Assembly: GCF_024171495.1 (NCBI RefSeq)
Contig: NZ_JALJZW010000001.1
Span: 124,001 to 188,000 of the forward strand
Source: Deinococcus sp. HSC-46F16
GTDB taxonomy: Bacteria; Deinococcota; Deinococci; Deinococcales; Deinococcaceae
DNA length: 64,000 bases
Direction: 5' to 3'
The notes beneath the pieces were generated by a model. That model worked only from the letters and a program-made list of their open reading frames with translations. It did not search any database and was not told the DNA's origin. Position 1 is the stretch's first letter. Each line of letters opens with the position of its first letter. Of the stretch, positions 10,567 through 21,819 are shown piece after piece. The position numbers were made by a program, and so were the translations under genes.

Positions 10567-11013
10567 ATGCGGGGCGTGACGCTGCCCTCCCGGCCCCCCT
10601 CCTCCCCCTCTGACCCGGCCCTCGCCGCTGGCCGCACGGCGACGCTGGCGGTGCTGGCGGGCCTGTTCATGCTGGCGACCACGCCCTTCCTGGGGCGGCT
10701 CCTCCAGGGACAGGCCGATCACCTCTTGCGCAACGTGCTCTACGCGCTTGCCACCGCTGTCCTGCTCTGGCAGGTCTGGCGCGGCAGCGTGTGGGCGTGG
10801 CGGCTCACCGTGGGCTTCAGCGTCTTTTCGGGGCTGCTGGTCTTTATCGTGGGGATGCTGGCGGGCGTGAGCAACTGGCAGGGCTGGGTCATCAGCGCGG
10901 CAGGGCTGGGGTTCATGGTGCTGGGGCTGTGCCTGGTGTCGGTGCCGGGCATCCGCGCCTATCTGGACTCGCGCTGGTCGGCGCGGGGCAGGCGCTCAGG
11001 GGGGCAGGCATGA
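10567..11013 (+). CDS. Small four-helix membrane protein, unknown function
   Basis: 148 residues with four hydrophobic segments (about residues 22-42, 52-70, 78-96 and 102-122) and a basic C-terminal tail, so an inner-membrane protein is likely. No family recognised. The ATG at 10567 lacks a Shine-Dalgarno; the GTG at 10576 lies 7 nt behind a TGGAAT -10-like box, so the true leaderless start may be 10576, shortening the protein by three residues. The stop overlaps the ATG of the RNHCP gene (ATGA), which implies translational coupling. Confidence 0.7.
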   Translation: MRGVTLPSRPPSSPSDPALAAGRTATLAVLAGLFMLATTPFLGRLLQGQADHLLRNVLYALATAVLLWQVWRGSVWAWRLTVGFSVFSGLLVFIVGMLAGVSNWQGWVISAAGLGFMVLGLCLVSVPGIRAYLDSRWSARGRRSGGQA

Positions 11014-11348
11014 GCCGCCGCTTCACCGTGCAGGGCACGAACAACGCTTTCACCTGCGCCCACTGCGGAGCAGCGGTGCAGCCTCTCCAGAACGGTTCGG
11101 TCCGCAACCACTGCCCCGAGTGCCTGCACTCGCTGCATGTGGACATTCTGCCCGGCGACCGCGCCAGCGACTGCCACGGCGTGATGGAACCCGTGGGCGT
11201 CGACCAGAGCGGCAAGAAGGGCTGGGTGATCCTACACCGCTGCCGCAAGTGCGGGTACCAGGGCCGCAACAAGGCCGCCCTCAACGATCCGGGCCAGCCG
11301 GACTCCTGGGACGCCCTCGTGGCGCTGAGCCGCCGGGCGCAGGAGTAG
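11010..11348 (+). CDS. RNHCP domain-containing zinc-ribbon-like protein
   Basis: 112 residues matching the RNHCP family: CAHCG (about residues 16-20), RNHCPECLHSLHVD (about 33-46), PGDRASDCHGVMEP and a final HRCRKCGY...N. The four Cys-X2-Cys type pairs suggest two treble-clef or zinc-ribbon sites. Function of the family is not established; nucleic-acid binding is a guess from the fold type. It is translationally coupled to the upstream membrane-protein gene and followed by a strong hairpin. Confidence 0.88.
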   Translation: MSRRFTVQGTNNAFTCAHCGAAVQPLQNGSVRNHCPECLHSLHVDILPGDRASDCHGVMEPVGVDQSGKKGWVILHRCRKCGYQGRNKAALNDPGQPDSWDALVALSRRAQE

Positions 11349-11359
11349 GGGCCAGAAAG

Positions 11360-11398
11360 GGGAGGGGGCCGGAGGCGATGTGCCCCGGCCCCCTTCCC
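11360..11398. terminator. Bidirectional hairpin between convergent genes
   Basis: GGGAGGGGGCCGG pairs with CCGGCCCCCTTCCC (one bulge) around a 12-nt loop, between the RNHCP stop and the convergent binding-protein stop. There is no clear U-tract, so termination may be inefficient or factor-assisted. Confidence 0.6.
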
Positions 11399-11408
11399 GA
11401 CACCGCCC

Positions 11409-12188
11409 TCAGCTCTTGCAGCGCACGTCCTTGCCGAAGTGCTTGGACGACAAGAAGGCGTAGCTGTTGGTGGCGAAATAGTTCTGAATGGCCGCGTTCA
11501 GCGCGAGGCGGGTCGAGTCGTTGTCCTCGCGGACCATGTAGCCGATGGGCACGCTCCACAGTTCCGGCCCGAAGTAGACCTTGACCTTGGGATAGTTGCG
11601 CTTGATGGCGGGTTCCATCACGGTATAGGCGAAGGTCGCGTCGACCGCTTTGGTCAGGACCGCGAACAGCACGTCGCCGGTGGACTTGTAGACCTGAACG
11701 TGCTTCTCGAAGGGCAGCTTCTGCACGTAGGAGTGCATGATCGACCCGGCGCCCACGCCGATGCTCTTGCCCGCGAGGTCGGTGTGCTTTTGCAGGGCGG
11801 GGTTCAGCGACGCCACCGACACGCCCGCACAGGCGGTGGGGACCGTGAAGTCCACCTTGTTCTCGCGGGTGCTCGTCACGCCCAGGGCACCCACGGCCAC
11901 GTCGGCGCGGTCGTCTTGCAGGGCCTTGATGAGCTGGTCGGCCGCGACCTTCTGCACCTCGACCTTCAGGCCCATCGTGCCCGCCACCGCCTGCAGCAGC
12001 TCGATCTCGTAGCCGGTAAAGCGGGTGCCGTCGGCCACCGTGAAGGGCGGCAGGTCACCGGGCGTGGCGACGCGCAGCACGCCGCTCTGTTTGATCTGCG
12101 CGAGGGTGCGGGCCTCGGCCGCGTTCAGGCTGCTCAGGCCCGCCACGAGGGCGAGGGTGGAGAGAAGGAACCGTCGGGTGGGAAACAT
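11409..12188 (-). CDS. Amino-acid ABC transporter substrate-binding protein (family 3)
   Basis: 259 residues, periplasmic solute-binding family 3 (polar amino acids). Signal peptide MFPTRRFLLSTLALVAGLSSLNAAEA, then GVLRVATPGDLPPFT, the family motif FTGYEIELLQAVAGTMGLKVEVQKV and DVAVGALGVTSTREN..VDFT. I place the start at the ATG at 12188: AAAGGA lies 7 nt upstream, while a GTG two codons earlier is too close to it. The Shine-Dalgarno is inside a perfect GTCCTT/AAGGAC hairpin (12195-12210). No permease or ATPase gene lies nearby, so it is an orphan that must use a transporter encoded elsewhere. A TTGACA -35-like element is at 12326-12331. Confidence 0.88.
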   Translation of the reverse strand: MFPTRRFLLSTLALVAGLSSLNAAEARTLAQIKQSGVLRVATPGDLPPFTVADGTRFTGYEIELLQAVAGTMGLKVEVQKVAADQLIKALQDDRADVAVGALGVTSTRENKVDFTVPTACAGVSVASLNPALQKHTDLAGKSIGVGAGSIMHSYVQKLPFEKHVQVYKSTGDVLFAVLTKAVDATFAYTVMEPAIKRNYPKVKVYFGPELWSVPIGYMVREDNDSTRLALNAAIQNYFATNSYAFLSSKHFGKDVRCKS

Positions 12189-12194
12189 AGGCAC

Positions 12195-12210
12195 GTCCTT
12201 TCAGAAGGAC
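12195..12210 (-). promoter_or_regulatory. Small hairpin enclosing the Shine-Dalgarno of the binding-protein gene
   Basis: GTCCTT and AAGGAC pair perfectly (6 bp) around a CTGA loop; the 3' arm contains the AAGGA ribosome-binding core 7 nt before the ATG, so the stem would hide the site. Confidence 0.45.
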
Positions 12211-12389
12211 CGCCGGGGGAGAGGCGGCCCGTGGGAGGGCTGGAGTGGAAGGGGGCGACACGTGCCCGGCAGCCGGACCCCGTGGCCCCTGGGGGTCGCG
12301 TGAAGGCAAGGTAAAGGGGCGATCCTGTCAAAATCCTGACGGCATGGGGGGAGGCCGGGGGGCCGGGCCGTCCGTATTACACTCGCCGC

Positions 12390-12559
12390 ATGGCTCTGTG
12401 GCTGGTGGTGGCTTTTATCGTGCTCAGCGCGTCCCTGATCCTGGCACTCTCCTACGGTCCCCTGCGCACGGCGGCAAACGTGCGGACGGTGCGGAGCTTC
12501 GCCGCCGTGCAGTACCTCGCGGCGGCGCTGCTGGCGGGCGCCCGCCTGACGGGGCAGGC

Positions 12560-12563
<4 letters not shown>
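12390..12563 (+). CDS. 57-residue membrane peptide, unknown function
   Basis: A short gene starting [20 protein letters not shown] and ending AGARLTGQA. It has two hydrophobic helices (about residues 2-20 and 38-52) separated by a short charged linker ([11 protein letters not shown]). Support for its being real: a TACACT -10 box ends 6 nt before its ATG, the leaderless pattern of this genome, and its TGA overlaps the ATG of the MBL gene (ATGA), so it would be the first cistron of the MBL-purD transcript. No family recognised. Without it, the MBL gene has neither promoter nor ribosome-binding site. Confidence 0.7.
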
Positions 12564-13515
<952 letters not shown>

Positions 13516-13516
<1 letters not shown>

Positions 13517-14769
13517 TGCGCGTCCTCGTCGTGGGTGGGGGAGGGCGCGAGCACGCCCTCGTGGACGCCTGTGCCCGGTATGGCCACGAGGTGCTGTGTA
13601 CGCCCGGCAACCCTGGCATCGCCGCCCAGGCGCGGGTGATCGCCAGCCCGCAGGACCCGGAGGCTCTGGCCGACCTCGCCGTTCGGGAGGCGGTGGACGT
13701 GGTGATCGTAGGGCCGGAGGCTTACCTCAGTGCCGGGCTGGTGGACGCCTGCCAGGCGCGGGGTGTCCCTGCATTCGGCCCCACCCAGGCCGCCGCCCGT
13801 CTGGAAAGCGACAAGGCCTGGAGCAAGACCTTTATGGAGCGTCATGGCATCCCGACCGCCGCCTATCAGGCCTTCTCGGAACTGGAGGCGGCCCTGAGCT
13901 TTCTGAAGACGCAACCAGTCCCTCTCGTCGTCAAGGACGCGGGATTGCGGGCAGGCAAAGGGGTCACGGTCGCCCGCACCCATGAGGAGGCGGAGGCAGC
14001 CCTGCGGGGCATCTTCTCCCAGCCCAGCGCACAGGCGGTGATCGAGGAGTTCATGACGGGGCAGGAGGTCAGCATCCTGGCCCTCACCGACGGCGAACAC
14101 TACGCCCTGACGCCCCCCAGCCAGGACCACAAGACCATTCACGAGGGCGACCTCGGCCCGATGACCGGCGGCATGGGCGTGATCTGTCCCTTCCCGCTGG
14201 GGGAAGCAGACCTCGACTTCATCCGGCGAGAGATCGTGGAGCGGACGCTCGCGGGCTTGCGGGCCGAGGACCTGCCCTTCTGCGGCGTGCTGTACGCCGG
14301 GCTGATGCTGACGCCGGGGGGGCCGCGCGTGGTCGAGTTCAACGCCCGCTTCGGCGACCCCGAGGCCGAGGCGGTGCTGCCCCTCCTGGCCTCCGACTTC
14401 GCCCGGCACGCCCTGGACGCGGCGCGGGGACAATTGGACCCTACGCAGGTGCACTTCCGGGACGGGGCCAGCGCGGTCGTGATTCTGGCGGCCCCCGGTT
14501 ACCCGGCCGAACCGCAGCTGGGCATTCCCCTGCGCCTGCCCGACCCCGGCCCCGGCCAGGTGATCTACCACGCGGGCACGGCCCTGCGGGACGGCGGGCT
14601 GGTCAGCGCGGGCGGCCGCGTGCTGGCGGTCACCGCGACGGCCCCCACCCTGGAGGCCGCGCTGGGCCACGCCTACGCCCTGGCGGACCGGGTGGAGTTT
14701 GCGGGGGCGCAGCTCCGGCGGGACCTGGGCTTCCGGCTGGGATTGCGCCCCGGCGCCGCCACGCGCTAG
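13516..14769 (+). CDS. purD: Phosphoribosylamine--glycine ligase (GAR synthetase)
   Basis: 417 residues, ATP-grasp enzyme that joins glycine to phosphoribosylamine in purine synthesis. Seen: [15 protein letters not shown] at the N terminus, [21 protein letters not shown], the ATP-grasp loop [32 protein letters not shown], and the metal/substrate motif [21 protein letters not shown]. Full family length. The start overlaps the MBL stop. The TAG stop codon is also the first half of the -10 box (TAGCAT) of the downstream tRNA-Leu promoter. Confidence 0.95.
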
Positions 14770-14772
14770 CAT
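14743..14772 (+). promoter_or_regulatory. Promoter of tRNA-Leu, overlapping the purD stop codon
   Basis: TTGCGC (14743-14748), 18-nt spacer, TAGCAT (14767-14772). The predicted start is about 22 nt before the tRNA 5' end. The -10 box has the same sequence and spacing as the better tRNA-Val promoter at 32795-32824. Confidence 0.6.
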
Positions 14773-14800
14773 CCCGGCTGGCCCACGTTCCGGGCCGCAG

Positions 14801-14883
<83 letters not shown>

Positions 14884-14935
14884 TCTGGCTGTTTTCCGCG
14901 ATGCCCCGGCAGCCGTTTCTCTCCGAGGTCCACCC

Positions 14936-15160
14936 ATGATCCTGACCCTCTTCATCATCCTGTTTGCCCTGGTCTGTGTGGGGCTGGTCTTTTTCGTTCT
15001 CCTTCAGGTCCCCAAGCAGGCGGGTCTTTCGGCCAGCATGGCGTCGGGCGGCTCACTGCTGGGTGGGCGCGGCGTCGAGGGGGGCCTCATCCGGGTGACA
15101 AGTGTCCTGGGCGGCCTCTTCATGCTGCTCGCCCTCCTCATCAACGTCGTCTCTCGCTGA
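14936..15160 (+). CDS. secG: Preprotein translocase subunit SecG
   Basis: 74 residues, two transmembrane helices (about residues 3-23 and 53-71) joined by the family loop FVLLQVPKQAGLSASMASGGSLLGGRG, in which the Q-x-x-K-x-x-G-L-S/G pattern is the SecG signature. It is the small non-essential partner of SecYE in the inner membrane. It lies 52 nt behind tRNA-Leu and may be co-transcribed from the tRNA promoter; a strong terminator follows. GAGG precedes the ATG by about 9 nt. Confidence 0.93.
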   Translation: MILTLFIILFALVCVGLVFFVLLQVPKQAGLSASMASGGSLLGGRGVEGGLIRVTSVLGGLFMLLALLINVVSR

Positions 15161-15180
15161 CCCGCATTTCCCCTGAAGAT

Positions 15181-15213
15181 GAGCCGCCTGAGTGCATAGG
15201 CGGCTCTTTCTAT
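15181..15213 (+). terminator. Intrinsic terminator after secG
   Basis: GAGCCGCCT and AGGCGGCTC form a perfect 9-bp stem with an 8-nt loop followed by TTTCTATT. Confidence 0.88.
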
Positions 15214-15509
15214 TCAGCTTGTGGGCAAGGTGCGAACAGCGCCGAGAGGTGGTCCTCCCCGTTGCGGCGCCGAATTGGGCCTCCCAGACGAAAAGTTCAC
15301 TCTGCGACAATCGCTGACCCTGCTGTGAATAGCCTGTGATTGGACATTCATCGTTGTACGCCTGGGGCTTGACCTTGAGCAAACCTTGTCGCTAGAGTGA
15401 CCGCGCTGGAATCCCTCAAATGGCTTAGGTCGAACGGCTCATCTGGTGCATCGCCAGATGGGGTTCACGTACCAGATTTCCAGAAGTAGCTCCCTTCAGG
15501 AGGCACCGC
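15214..15509 (+). promoter_or_regulatory. Promoter and structured leader of the peptide-binding-protein gene
   Basis: Gene-free stretch. A promoter candidate is TTGACC (15369-15374), 17-nt spacer, CTAGAG (15392-15397), which leaves a leader of about 105 nt. The leader contains a perfect hairpin CATCTGG/CCAGATG (15440-15460) and ends with CAGGAGG 7 nt before the ATG. Before the promoter, 15239-15270 holds a GCGCCG/CGGCGC inverted repeat. I see no known riboswitch in it. Confidence 0.5.
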
Positions 15510-17270
15510 ATGAAGAAAGCCCTGTTTGTCGCGCTCGCCATGACCGTCGGTTCTGCCGCCTTCGCTGCTCCCTTCGTCTGGCCCGCCGCCTGGACGGCCG
15601 AGCAGAACACCGCCAACAAGCGCGGTGGCGAGTACCGTTACTACTCCCTGTCGGATTACAAGACCTTCAACCCCTTCACCAGCGCGGAAGCGGACTCCAT
15701 TCCTACGCTGATCGCGGCGGGGACCGGTCTGTTCGCTCAGGACCCCCGCAACGACGAGTTCATTCCCTATATGGCGGACGGCAAGCCCACCGTCAGCAAC
15801 AACGGCAAGCGTTTCGTCGTGAAGATCCGTGAAGGGATGAAGTTCAGCGACGGCCAGCCCATCACGGCCGACGACTTCGTGACCACGATGCGCATCCACA
15901 TGGACGACAAGGTCGGCAGCAACAGCTACGACTCTTTCCGTCTGGCAGGCAAGCCCATCACCATCAAGAAGATCGACAACTACACCGTGCAGTTCGACTT
16001 CCCGCAGGTCAGCTCCGGTGCCTACGAGCGCATGAGCTTTACCCCCTGGCCTGATCACGTGTTCGGCAAGGCCTACCGTGAAGGCGGCGCCGAGGCGATC
16101 AAGAAGATGTGGACGCTGGGCACCAACCCCAACCAGATCGTGTCCCCTGGTATGTGGACCCTGGGCAGCTACCGCGCCGGTGAGCGTGCGGTGCTGGAGC
16201 GCAACGAGCGCTGGGGCGAGTGGAACAAGGACAGCCGTGGCAACGCGCTGCCCTATCTGGCCAGCGCCTCCTACCGCATTGTCGGTGACGCCAACGCGGC
16301 GCTCGCCGCCTATCTCGCCGGTCAGATTGACAGCGTCGCGGTTCGCAACGCCGACGACCTCGCGCAGATCAAGCGCGCGATGGACGCTGGCCGCCTGAAG
16401 GCCACGCTGATCCCCAACGTCAGCCCCCAGGCGACGAGCCAGTGGATCACCTTCAACTGGAACAAGGCGGGCGATCCCTTCAAGCAGAAGCTCTTCCGTG
16501 ACGTGCGCTTCCGCCGCGCCATGAGCCACATCGCCAACCGCAAGGCGATGGTCGACCTCGCGCTGGGTGGTCTGGGCACCGAGACGTACTACAGCGTCTA
16601 CCCCATCTTCCGCCAGCAGATCGCGGCGGGCGCGAGCGCTCCCAAGTACCCTTATAACCTCCAGGCGGCCAGCAACCTGCTGCGCCAGATGGGCTTCACC
16701 AAGAAGAACGCCCAGGGCTACCTGGTCGACAACAGCGGCAAGGTGCTGGAGTTCAACCTCTCCACCAACGCGGGTAACACGGTGCGCGAGCAGCTCGGCC
16801 GCATCTTTGCCGACGAGGCCAAGAAGGTCGGCGTGAAGGTCAACTTCACCCCCATCGACTTCAACAACCTCGTCAACCAGCTCACCTCCAAGGGCGAGAA
16901 TCGGCCCTTCGACGCGATCCTGCTGGGCCTGTCGGGCGGCAGCAACGTGTGGTCCTTCGGGTCCAACGTAACGCCCTGCGGCGGTAACCTCCACAGCTAC
17001 AACAACAACTCCAAGGGGACCTGCCTGACCTCGCAGGAAACCCTGATGACCAAGCTGTACTACCAGGGCGACGCGACGCTCGACGACGCCAGGCGCCGCG
17101 CCATCGGTGGGCAGATCATGAAGGCCGAAGGCGAGCTGCAGCCCGTGATCTACTTGGTCGGCGGCAACTACCACGTGACCTTTAACGAGCGTCTCGGTGG
17201 TGAGTACCCCCGCACCATGATGGACGCCTACTACGGCAGCCGCGACCTCGCGCTGACCTTCATCAAGTAA
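15510..17270 (+). CDS. Peptide ABC transporter substrate-binding protein (family 5, Dpp/Opp type)
   Basis: 586 residues, periplasmic binding protein for di- or oligopeptides. Signal peptide MKKALFVALAMTVGSAAFA; then GGEYRYYSLSDYKTFNPFTSAE, the SBP_bac_5 core RFVVKIREGMKFSDGQPITADDFVTTM and RFRRAMSHIANRKAMVDLALGG. Two cysteines (TPCGGN and KGTCLTS, about residues 490 and 507) could form a disulphide. Codon use is less GC3-extreme than neighbours (many CGT, GGT), as expected for a highly expressed gene. A strong Shine-Dalgarno precedes it and a hairpin separates it from the permease genes, which would allow it to be made in excess. Confidence 0.93.
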   Translation: MKKALFVALAMTVGSAAFAAPFVWPAAWTAEQNTANKRGGEYRYYSLSDYKTFNPFTSAEADSIPTLIAAGTGLFAQDPRNDEFIPYMADGKPTVSNNGKRFVVKIREGMKFSDGQPITADDFVTTMRIHMDDKVGSNSYDSFRLAGKPITIKKIDNYTVQFDFPQVSSGAYERMSFTPWPDHVFGKAYREGGAEAIKKMWTLGTNPNQIVSPGMWTLGSYRAGERAVLERNERWGEWNKDSRGNALPYLASASYRIVGDANAALAAYLAGQIDSVAVRNADDLAQIKRAMDAGRLKATLIPNVSPQATSQWITFNWNKAGDPFKQKLFRDVRFRRAMSHIANRKAMVDLALGGLGTETYYSVYPIFRQQIAAGASAPKYPYNLQAASNLLRQMGFTKKNAQGYLVDNSGKVLEFNLSTNAGNTVREQLGRIFADEAKKVGVKVNFTPIDFNNLVNQLTSKGENRPFDAILLGLSGGSNVWSFGSNVTPCGGNLHSYNNNSKGTCLTSQETLMTKLYYQGDATLDDARRRAIGGQIMKAEGELQPVIYLVGGNYHVTFNERLGGEYPRTMMDAYYGSRDLALTFIK

Positions 17271-17290
17271 CCTCCCGCCCGCACGTACAC

Positions 17291-17322
17291 GGGGGGTAGC
17301 TCGCACACGCGGGCTGCCCCCC
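17291..17322 (+). terminator. Intra-operon hairpin after the binding-protein gene
   Basis: GGGGGGTAGC and GCTGCCCCCC pair over 10 bp (one G-U) with a 12-nt loop and no U-tract. In ABC operons such stems commonly stabilise the upstream binding-protein message or cause partial termination. Confidence 0.55.
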
Positions 17323-17349
17323 ACTCGCGTGAACTCTCAGGAGCGCTCC

Positions 17350-18330
17350 ATGATTCCATTTCTCCTGCGGCGGCTGGTTCAGTCCATCCCGACGCTCCTT
17401 CTCGCCAGCGTGCTGATCTTTTTCGTGATTCAGCTTGCTCCCGGCGACTTCCTGACCCCGGCCCGCCTCAACCCCAACATCAGTCCCGAGCAGCTTGAGA
17501 TTCTCTCGCGCAACTTCGGCCTTGACCGTCCTGTGTGGGAGCAGTACTTCCGCTGGATGGGCAACATGTTCCAGGGCGACTTTGGGCTGTCGTTCCAGTA
17601 TCAGCAGCCGGTATTGGATGTGGTCTGGCCGCGCATCAAGAACTCGCTGTGGCTGGTACTGCTCAGCACCTTGCTCTTCTACGCGATTGCCATCCCCATC
17701 GGGGTGTATGGTGCGGTGCGCCAGAACTCGCTCGGCGACAAGTCCATCAACGTGGTGCTGTATTTCTTGCTGGGTTTCCCGAGCTTTTTCCTCGCCCTGA
17801 TCGTCATCTACTTCATCTTGCTGGCGCGGGACGCAACTGGGCTAGATATTCCTATCGGTGGGATGACGAGCAACAGCTATGAGCAACTCTCCACGCTTGG
17901 CCGGGTCTGGGATGTCGCCAAGCACCTGATTATTCCGGCGGTGGTGCTGGCCGTGTCGGATGCGGCGGGGCTGACGCGTGTGATTCGGGGGCAGATGCTG
18001 GAAGTCATGCGCTCGGACTACGTGCGGACGGCGCGGGCCAAGGGCGTGGGCGAGCGCAGCGTGATCTGGAAACATACTTTCCGTAACGGCATCCTGCCCA
18101 TCGTGGCGAACATCGGTGGATTGCTCCCAGCAGCGATTAGCGGAGCCGGATTCATGGAGGTGGTGTTCGCCTATCCCGGCGTCACGCCCATGCTACTGAC
18201 CGCCATCAACACCCAGGACCTGTACCTGATTGCCGGATTCACGGTTATTACGACCATCCTGCTGGTGATCGGGAACGCGATCAGCGACCTGCTCCTCGCC
18301 GTGGTTGATCCGCGCGTGAAGGTAGCCTGA
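17350..18330 (+). CDS. Peptide ABC transporter permease (DppB/OppB type)
   Basis: 326 residues, binding-protein-dependent inner-membrane permease with six predicted helices. The N terminus MIPFLLRRLVQSIPTLLLASVLIFFVIQLAPGD is typical of DppB. The EAA loop that docks the ATPase is DYVRTARAKGVGERSVIWKHTFRNGILPI (about residues 221-249). The ATG at 17350 was chosen because AGGAG lies 7 nt upstream; an earlier in-frame ATG would add seven residues including that Shine-Dalgarno. Pairs with the next permease to form the channel. Confidence 0.93.
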   Translation: MIPFLLRRLVQSIPTLLLASVLIFFVIQLAPGDFLTPARLNPNISPEQLEILSRNFGLDRPVWEQYFRWMGNMFQGDFGLSFQYQQPVLDVVWPRIKNSLWLVLLSTLLFYAIAIPIGVYGAVRQNSLGDKSINVVLYFLLGFPSFFLALIVIYFILLARDATGLDIPIGGMTSNSYEQLSTLGRVWDVAKHLIIPAVVLAVSDAAGLTRVIRGQMLEVMRSDYVRTARAKGVGERSVIWKHTFRNGILPIVANIGGLLPAAISGAGFMEVVFAYPGVTPMLLTAINTQDLYLIAGFTVITTILLVIGNAISDLLLAVVDPRVKVA

Positions 18331-18343
18331 GGAGTCTTCTGAC

Positions 18344-19480
18344 ATGACCACGACTTCTCCTACCACCAAGGCTCCCCGCACCAAGGGCCAATCCCAGCTC
18401 TCGGTCGCCTGGGCACAGTTCCGCAAAAACCGCCTCGCCCAGGTCGGCGGGACGTTCCTGATCCTGCTGTACCTGATGGCGATCTTCGCACCCTTCCTTG
18501 CACCAGATGGGCTGTCGAGCTACTCGACCACCAACATCACCCGTTTCCACCCGCCCACGCCGGTCCACTTCCGCGATCCGGAAACGGGAGCCTTTACCCG
18601 GCCCTTCGTATACCAGTACGCGCAGCAGCTCAACCTCGAAACCTTCGTTAACGAGTACCAGCCCACCGACACGCGTTGCCCGATCTACTTCGGCGTACGC
18701 GGCGACGAGTACCGTCTGCTGGGGCTGATTCCGGGCAACATCCACCTGTTCGGCACCGGGCAGGAGAATCCGGACTGCAACGTGTACCTGATGGGTGGCG
18801 AGGGGTTGGGCCGTGATCTCTTTACCCGCATTATGTATGCCTCGCAGATCTCGCTGACCATCGGTGTGGGGGCGGTCCTGATCTCCACGATCATCGGCCT
18901 GCTGATGGGCGCGATGGCCGCTTTCTTCGGGGGTGTGGTTGATACCATCATCATGCGTCTGGTCGAGGTGCTGGCCAGCATCCCGACCCTTTTCCTGCTG
19001 ATTTTGCTGCGTTCGGTGTTTCCCCAGGACATCAACCCGATCTTCGCGCTGTACATGATTCTGGGCCTGGTGGCATTTATCGGCTGGGGCGGCCTGGCCC
19101 GTGTGACCCGTGGACAACTGCTCAGCGTGCGGGAACTGGACTTCGTGTCGGCGGCGCAGGCGCTCGGCGCGGGCAACGGCCGCATCATGTGGCGGCACAT
19201 GCTGCCCACCATGACTACTTATGTGATCGTGAGTCTGAGTCTGGGGATTCCGGGCGCGATCCTGACTGAATCGGGCCTGAGCTTCCTGGGCATCGGGGCG
19301 GTCGAGCCGTACGTGTCGTGGGGCAGTCTGCTGACCCAGGCGCAGGAAGGCGGCTTTTCCAGCTTCACCCAGCGGCCTTGGACGCTGATTCCCGGCTTCT
19401 TCATCGTGTTCACGGTGATGGCCTTCCAGCTTCTGGGCGACGGCCTGCGCGACGCCTTCGACCCGCGCAAGCGGTCATGA
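18344..19480 (+). CDS. Peptide ABC transporter permease (DppC/OppC type) with large periplasmic insertion
   Basis: 378 residues. Cytoplasmic N-terminal tail, first helix at about 40-58 (VGGTFLILLYLMAIFAPFLAP), then a roughly 110-residue periplasmic loop containing two cysteines (TRCPIYF and PDCNVYL) before the core helices; ordinary DppC proteins have a loop of 30-50 residues. EAA loop: DFVSAAQALGAGNGRIMWRHMLPT (about 266-289). TGAGGAG precedes the ATG. The long loop is probably a docking or lid element for the binding protein; that is inference. Confidence 0.92.
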   Translation: MTTTSPTTKAPRTKGQSQLSVAWAQFRKNRLAQVGGTFLILLYLMAIFAPFLAPDGLSSYSTTNITRFHPPTPVHFRDPETGAFTRPFVYQYAQQLNLETFVNEYQPTDTRCPIYFGVRGDEYRLLGLIPGNIHLFGTGQENPDCNVYLMGGEGLGRDLFTRIMYASQISLTIGVGAVLISTIIGLLMGAMAAFFGGVVDTIIMRLVEVLASIPTLFLLILLRSVFPQDINPIFALYMILGLVAFIGWGGLARVTRGQLLSVRELDFVSAAQALGAGNGRIMWRHMLPTMTTYVIVSLSLGIPGAILTESGLSFLGIGAVEPYVSWGSLLTQAQEGGFSSFTQRPWTLIPGFFIVFTVMAFQLLGDGLRDAFDPRKRS

Positions 19481-19508
19481 GCGGTCCGGCTTCGTAAGCT
19501 TTCTGACA

Positions 19509-19536
19509 GCGCCGCCCCACGCACGCGGGGCGGCGC
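19509..19536 (+). terminator. Perfect GC hairpin after the permease genes
   Basis: GCGCCGCCCC and GGGGCGGCGC form a 10-bp perfect stem with an 8-nt loop; no U-tract follows. It separates permease from ATPase genes. Confidence 0.55.
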
Positions 19537-19559
19537 AACTCATCCCCCCGTGATGCCTG

Positions 19560-19565
19560 TATGAT
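19560..19565 (+). promoter_or_regulatory. Candidate -10 box for the ATPase gene pair
   Basis: TATGAT, about 42 nt before the dppD-type ATG; no convincing -35. Together with the hairpin before it, it suggests the two ATPase genes can be transcribed separately from the rest. Confidence 0.4.
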
Positions 19566-19607
19566 GACGGGCGTGTTCCGCAACGTGGCGCAGGAGATGG
19601 AGGAAAG

Positions 19608-21706
<2,099 letters not shown>

Positions 21707-21718
21707 CGGTCAGCCGTT

Positions 21719-21748
21719 AAAGCCCTAGCCTGTGCTGGGGCTTTTTTT
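21719..21748 (+). terminator. Intrinsic terminator of the peptide ABC locus
   Basis: AAAGCCCTAGC pairs with GCTGGGGCTTT around a CTGT loop, followed by seven T. The DNA directly after it (to about 21780) is a CTGGCGACTGGC-type repeat also seen beside two other terminators in the window. Confidence 0.9.
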
Positions 21749-21780
21749 GCTGGCCGCTGGCGACTGGCGAGTGGCAGCTT
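21749..21780. repeat. Dispersed CTGGCGACTGG-type repeat, copy 1
   Basis: Tandem-like GCTGGC/CTGGCGACTGGCGA/GTGGCAGC units directly behind a terminator. Same vocabulary as 23103-23185 and 62533-62630. Confidence 0.6.
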
Positions 21781-21819
21781 TCTCACACTTCATCAGCCCC
21801 CACCCGCCAAGCTGCTCTC

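Noticed and set aside
15214..15509. Riboswitch in the peptide-binding-protein leader
   Set aside because: Only one 7-bp hairpin and no conserved core of any riboswitch class I can recognise.
21749..21780. Repeat units considered as a CRISPR array
   Set aside because: Units are too short and irregular, there are no uniform spacers and no cas genes.
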